DNA of 8,828 bases. Source: Cellvibrionaceae bacterium (lineage in GTDB: Bacteria > Pseudomonadota > Gammaproteobacteria > Pseudomonadales > Cellvibrionaceae). Positions 5,555 to 8,828 of this stretch are shown here, piece after piece (the first letter of the stretch is position 1; each line of letters begins with the position of its first letter). The stretch is taken from assembly GCA_025800435.1 (NCBI GenBank), contig JAOXRV010000055.1, positions 1 to 8,828 on the forward strand. Direction: 5' to 3'. A program made the position numbers and the translations under genes. The notes under the pieces were generated by a model, which made no database searches, was not told the origin of the DNA, and worked only from the letters and a program-made list of their open reading frames with translations.

Positions 5555-6679
5555 ATGAGCAAAAATATCGTTATCAGCGGCACCGGCCTCTATACCCCTC
5601 CCTACCAGGTCACCAATGATGAATTGGTACAAGCCCTGAACGACCACGCCGATAAGTTTAACGCCGACAATGCCGCCGCCATCGAAGCCGGCGAAATTGC
5701 CGCCAAGGCCAAATCCAGCTCTGAATTTATTGAAAAAGCCTCGGGCATTAAAAACCGCTACGTCTACGAAAAAGACGGCCTGCTGGACATAGACCGCCTG
5801 TGCCCACGCATGCCGGCTAAAGCCGAGGAAGAAACCTGCGACCAGGCGCTAATGGCCATCGAAGCGGCCAAGCAAGCCATGGCCGCTGCCAATAAAACCG
5901 CCGCCGATATCGACGCGGTTATTGTCAGCTGCGCCTATACCCAGCGCGCCTACCCTGCCATTGCTATCGAGGTGCAAGCCGCACTTGGCATTGAGGGCTT
6001 TGGCTTTGATATGTTGGTGGCCTGCTCCGCCGCCACCTTTGCGCTGCAGCGCGCCTATGAGATGGTCAGCACCGGCACCGCCCGTGCAGTACTGTGTATC
6101 AACCCCGAACTGGTGTCTTCGCAGTTGGACTACTCAGACCGCGACAGCCACTTTATCTTTGGCGATGTGGCCACCGCTACCATTGTCGAAAGTGACGAGA
6201 GCGCCAATGCCGAACACGTTTGGGATGTATTGAGCACCAAGGCCTTCACGTCCTTCTCCAACAATATTCGCTCGAACTTTGGCCACGTGGCCCGGGCCAA
6301 TGATGTGGAAGCCTTTAGCAAACCCAACCTGTTCCACCAAAATGGCCGCAAAGTGTTTAAAGAGGTTTGCCCACTGGCCGCCGAGCATATGAGCAGCCAC
6401 CTGGCACAGCACAGCCTGACCCCGCAAGATGTTAAGCGCTGGTGGCTGCACCAGGCCAATATCAATATGAATTTATTTATCAGCAAAAAACTGCTGGGCC
6501 GGGATGCCAGCGCCGAAGAGGCACCGACAGTATTGGACGAATACGCCAACACTGCCTCGGCCGGTTCGCTGATTGCCTTCCACAAATATTCCAAAGACCT
6601 GCAAGCTGGCGACCACGGGGTGATCTGCTCCTTTGGCGCCGGCTACTCCATCGGCAGCTTGGTGGTGCGCAAACGCTAA
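5555..6679 (+). CDS. Beta-ketoacyl-ACP synthase III (FabH-like, resembling PA3286)
   Basis: Enzymes of this family make a carbon-carbon bond between an acyl-CoA primer and malonyl-ACP. The 374 residues have a thiolase fold with the KAS III triad: Cys157 in VACSAATF, His299 in WWLHQAN, and Asn332 in YANTASAG. The closing glycine-rich motif SFGAGYSIGSLVV lies at 359-371. It is longer than E. coli FabH (317 aa), with extra sequence around 30-95, and from memory resembles P. aeruginosa PA3286, which primes fatty-acid synthesis with medium-chain acyl-CoA taken from beta-oxidation. That substrate is inference. A GGGAAG ribosome-binding site (5541-5546) lies eight bases before the ATG. It follows comF after 98 bases that hold no clear promoter or terminator. 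It is not in a fab gene cluster, and the next gene, mscS, is unrelated in function. Confidence 0.92.
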   Translation: MSKNIVISGTGLYTPPYQVTNDELVQALNDHADKFNADNAAAIEAGEIAAKAKSSSEFIEKASGIKNRYVYEKDGLLDIDRLCPRMPAKAEEETCDQALMAIEAAKQAMAAANKTAADIDAVIVSCAYTQRAYPAIAIEVQAALGIEGFGFDMLVACSAATFALQRAYEMVSTGTARAVLCINPELVSSQLDYSDRDSHFIFGDVATATIVESDESANAEHVWDVLSTKAFTSFSNNIRSNFGHVARANDVEAFSKPNLFHQNGRKVFKEVCPLAAEHMSSHLAQHSLTPQDVKRWWLHQANINMNLFISKKLLGRDASAEEAPTVLDEYANTASAGSLIAFHKYSKDLQAGDHGVICSFGAGYSIGSLVVRKR

Positions 6680-6693
6680 ATTCAGTTTTGATT

Positions 6694-6759
6694 CATGGGC
6701 GGGCGCTAGCTTAGTTGCGTTAAACTTAGCTGAACAAAAACACTAGGAGCCCGCCCATG
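6694..6759 (+). promoter_or_regulatory. Inverted repeat burying the mscS ribosome-binding site and start codon
   Basis: CATGGGCGGGC (6694-6704) is the exact reverse complement of GCCCGCCCATG (6749-6759), which contains the mscS ATG (6757-6759). A further CTAG/CTAG pairing (6706-6709 with 6743-6746) overlaps the AGGAG Shine-Dalgarno sequence (6745-6749). Alternatively the interior forms its own hairpin, AGCTTAGTT (6708-6716) against AACTTAGCT (6723-6731), with 8 of 9 pairs. A transcript reading through from the upstream synthase gene would fold so that mscS translation is blocked. No U-run follows, so it is not a usual terminator. The structure is seen; the regulatory role is inference. Confidence 0.6.
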
Positions 6760-7575
6760 GAGCAAATCAGCCACTTCTCGGCCACCATGACCGAGTTATT
6801 TCTTAATTACACCCCGCGTTTTTTACTCGCCCTTGGCACCTTAATCATAGGCCTGTGGCTGATTGGTATTGTGGTCAAAATTGTCGCCAGCGGCATGGGC
6901 AAATCCAATCAAGAGCCCACCTTAATTAAATTTGTCAGTAACCTGGTGGAATGGGGCCTCAAGGCCTTACTGGTACTGAGTGTGGCCTCAATGGTGGGGA
7001 TTGAAACCACCTCGTTTATTGCCGTGCTCGGCGCCGCTGGCCTGGCGGTGGGTTTGGCGTTACAGGGCAGCCTGGCCAATTTTGCCGGCGGCGTGTTAAT
7101 CATGCTGTTTAAACCCTATAAAGTAGGCGACTTGATTAAAGCCCAGGACGAGATGGGTTTTGTCAAAGATATTCAGATCTTTGTCACCATTTTAACCACT
7201 TTCGACAATAAACAGGTGATCATTCCCAATGGGGCCGTCAGCAATGGCAATGTGGTGAACTACAGCGCCGAGGGCCAATTGCGGGTGGATTTAACCATCG
7301 GCATTGATTACAAAGCCGATATTACTAAGGCCAAGGCGGCAATTATGGAAGTGATGCAAGCCCACCCCAAAGTTTTGGACACGCCGGCACCTTTTGTGGG
7401 GGTTGATGCGATGGGCGACAGCTCCGTCAATTTAGCGGTTTGGCCTTGGTGTACCCCGGAAGATTACTGGGATGTGTATTTTGATATTAACGAGCAAATG
7501 AAATTAGCGCTGGATAAAGCCGGTATTAACATTCCCTTCCCCCAGCGCGACGTACACGTTTACAACGCACGCTAA
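6757..7575 (+). CDS. mscS: Small-conductance mechanosensitive channel (MscS family)
   Basis: MscS-type channels are inner-membrane heptamers that open on membrane tension and release solutes during hypo-osmotic shock. The 272 residues have the short-form architecture of E. coli MscS (286 aa): TM1 at about 22-44, TM2 at about 63-85, and the pore-lining TM3 at about 88-118 with the Gly/Ala-rich GAAGLAVGLALQGSLANFAGG pattern (92-112). The cytoplasmic beta domain follows, with KVGDLI (122-127) and the IIPNG motif (155-159), then the C-terminal alpha/beta domain ending INIPFPQRDVHV (257-268). The start has AGGAG seven bases upstream, inside a strong inverted repeat. It lies 77 bases after the synthase gene on the same strand, and its stop is 6 bases from that of the convergent esterase. 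The Lys-poor N-terminus has no signal peptide. No key region is missing. Confidence 0.96.
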   Translation: MEQISHFSATMTELFLNYTPRFLLALGTLIIGLWLIGIVVKIVASGMGKSNQEPTLIKFVSNLVEWGLKALLVLSVASMVGIETTSFIAVLGAAGLAVGLALQGSLANFAGGVLIMLFKPYKVGDLIKAQDEMGFVKDIQIFVTILTTFDNKQVIIPNGAVSNGNVVNYSAEGQLRVDLTIGIDYKADITKAKAAIMEVMQAHPKVLDTPAPFVGVDAMGDSSVNLAVWPWCTPEDYWDVYFDINEQMKLALDKAGINIPFPQRDVHVYNAR

Positions 7576-7581
7576 ACCCAA

Positions 7582-8828
7582 TTATTCACTGGCCAGCTGA
7601 GCCAATTCAGCGGCCAGTGCACGCAGCTGCCAGGGCCGTAGCTGTAACTTCTCGGCCAGCAGCAGGGCCTCTTGGGCGTATTCCCGGGCCTTAGTTTTAT
7701 CGCCCCTGGCCAGTTCTATTTTTGCCAGCAGCCGCGGCACTTGATAGTCGTGGGGATTAACCGTGTGGGATTCGCGAATTAATTCCAAGGCCTTATCATA
7801 GCTTTTGTTTTTAATCTCCAGCTCTGCTAAGTGGTGACGCAGGCGGCTGGCAGAGCTGGGCATATGCTGCATGGTTTGCAAATACATCAGGCCCGATTCT
7901 TCTTCGCGGGCACTGCTGCGGTATTGGTGAGCCAGGGCCTGAAAGCTAAACAAGGGGATCGCCTGGTGCAAATTAAAACGCTTAAGCAGCGTGCGATAAT
8001 GTTCGCTCACTTCCTCAAAGCCCTTAAAACCAGCCAGCTCATCGTAGGAGAGATACCAGCCTTTAAACAGATCGCGCAATGCCGCCCGGGCAGCCACCAG
8101 GCCTATCGACTGGCTGTTCTCTTCGGGGTAGCGCTTAAAATCCCAGCCCAACCACTGGTTGCGGGCCCGCTCTAACTGCTCGACCAAGCCGTAGACACCC
8201 AGGCGTTTTTCGTTGGCCATGGACAGGTATAGGTTCTTTTTGGGTGCACCGAGTTGCTTTAAGAACTTGGCCGCTTCGGCCTCTAATTTGTGCTCTTGCC
8301 ACCACAGCATAGGGCTGACCGAAATATAGCTGTTAAAGCTTTCGGGCTGGGTAAACAGGCTGTAAATCGCAAATACGCCGCCGATAGACTGGCCCATTAG
8401 AATCTCGTAATCGGCCATGCGGTACTGTTGACGCAGCTGGGGTTTTAGCTCGGTTTCGAGAAACTGTAAAAACTGCTCTGCCTCACCGTCGCTGTTTTTG
8501 CCGAAATCTGGGCGCATTTGGCGCCGGTAGCTCTGCTCATCGCCCCGCCCCAGGCCCACCACGATTAGCTCGGGAATTAATTGGCTATTGCTTAAATCTT
8601 CGACCAGGCCAGTGTAGGCATGAAAGTGATAGCCGCCATTGAGCAGATACAATACCGGGAAGTTAGCCTGGGGCTGGCTGTAATAGGAAGGGGGCAGATA
8701 AATCTGGTAGTTGCGCTTATTCCCCAATACCTTGGAATCTACGCTAAACCGCTGGCCAATGGTGTAGTAATCGACGCTGGGCTCGGGTTTTACCTCCGGC
8801 TGAGCTTGCACCTCTTCAGCTTGGGCCC
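7582..8828 (-). CDS. Alpha/beta-hydrolase putative esterase with C-terminal TPR-like repeats (5' end beyond window)
   Basis: The protein belongs to the IroE/Fes-type putative esterase family (PF00756). The frame is open to the right edge, and the residues before the GTG at 8811 read AQAEE, typical of a signal-peptide cleavage site, so the true start and an export signal probably lie beyond the window. Counting from that GTG, the hydrolase part spans about 15-250, with LYLLNGG (54-60), the nucleophile elbow GQSIGG (Ser142) and SVSPMLWW (164-171). The place where relatives carry the catalytic His, in a E-N-H-G-S-V type motif, reads ENSQSI (231-236), so Ser233 replaces His. About residues 285-405 are helical repeats resembling TPRs (for example YDKALELIRESHTVNPHD), suggesting protein contacts. 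It converges with mscS. A periplasmic esterase is likely by family, but its activity is doubtful. The substrate is unknown. Confidence 0.85.
   Translation of the reverse strand, partial: AQAEEVQAQPEVKPEPSVDYYTIGQRFSVDSKVLGNKRNYQIYLPPSYYSQPQANFPVLYLLNGGYHFHAYTGLVEDLSNSQLIPELIVVGLGRGDEQSYRRQMRPDFGKNSDGEAEQFLQFLETELKPQLRQQYRMADYEILMGQSIGGVFAIYSLFTQPESFNSYISVSPMLWWQEHKLEAEAAKFLKQLGAPKKNLYLSMANEKRLGVYGLVEQLERARNQWLGWDFKRYPEENSQSIGLVAARAALRDLFKGWYLSYDELAGFKGFEEVSEHYRTLLKRFNLHQAIPLFSFQALAHQYRSSAREEESGLMYLQTMQHMPSSASRLRHHLAELEIKNKSYDKALELIRESHTVNPHDYQVPRLLAKIELARGDKTKAREYAQEALLLAEKLQLRPWQLRALAAELAQLASE
7588..7618. terminator. Hairpin at the convergent mscS/esterase junction
   Basis: ACTGGCC plus GCTGA pair with TCAGC plus GGCCAGT around a 6-base loop, giving a 12-bp stem with a single bulged A at 7595. 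It starts 13 bases after the mscS stop and overlaps the last codons of the convergent esterase. It could end both transcripts, but neither strand has a strong T-run after it; the minus strand has only a short AATAATT stretch. It may instead protect 3' ends. Confidence 0.45.

Noticed and set aside
8809..8811. GTG as the true start of the esterase
   Set aside because: The frame stays open to the window edge with residues typical of a signal-peptide cleavage site before it, and no ribosome-binding site with proper spacing is convincing, so the gene is treated as truncated by the window.

Overview
The window looks like a chromosomal segment from a gammaproteobacterium, probably a marine or Cellvibrionales/Pseudomonas-like lineage. 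The basis is protein resemblance only: a divergent comF/bioB pair, a 374-residue FabH-type synthase resembling Pseudomonas aeruginosa PA3286, and a short MscS channel. No rRNA, tRNA, CRISPR array or complete insertion sequence is visible.

The left third (1 to about 2870) is an accessory-looking block with lower GC. Hand counts of sample rows give roughly one third GC around 120-300 and 40-50% in the helicase gene, against 55-65% or more further right. It holds a doubtful 70-codon ORF enclosed by a perfect 18-bp inverted repeat (42-59 / 339-356), a small secreted or membrane-anchored protein of unknown function (348-833, minus), and a NERD-nuclease/UvrD-like SF1 helicase fusion (925-2784, minus). 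Near-identical 14/15-bp direct repeats lie at 12-26 and 2870-2883, the second only 10 bp from the end of the biotin operon. They could mark the edges of an inserted segment.

The middle part is a core-metabolism locus. bioB (biotin synthase) and bioD (dethiobiotin synthetase) form a two-gene minus-strand operon with a good sigma70-type promoter just upstream of bioB. comF, a ComFC/GntX-type phosphoribosyltransferase, diverges on the plus strand. The bioF, bioH and bioC genes that often separate bioB from bioD in related bacteria are absent here. BioB has every expected iron-sulfur ligand. BioD has lost the glycine and lysine of its ATP-binding P-loop in an otherwise intact gene, the most notable protein-level anomaly in the window.

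The right part holds a beta-ketoacyl-ACP synthase III (5555-6679, plus), a small mechanosensitive channel (6757-7575, plus), and, convergent with it, an alpha/beta-hydrolase esterase with C-terminal TPR-like repeats (7582 to the window edge, minus). That esterase runs off the right end, so its signal peptide and start are not seen, and it seems to lack the usual catalytic histidine. The mscS ribosome-binding site and start codon form one arm of a perfect 11-bp inverted repeat, suggesting translational control by RNA folding. A strong hairpin sits at the convergent junction after mscS.

The strongest candidates for something undescribed are the 18-bp inverted-repeat segment beside the small exported protein and NERD-helicase gene, the P-loop-less BioD, and the hairpin enclosing the mscS start. 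No complete new system can be demonstrated from this sequence alone.
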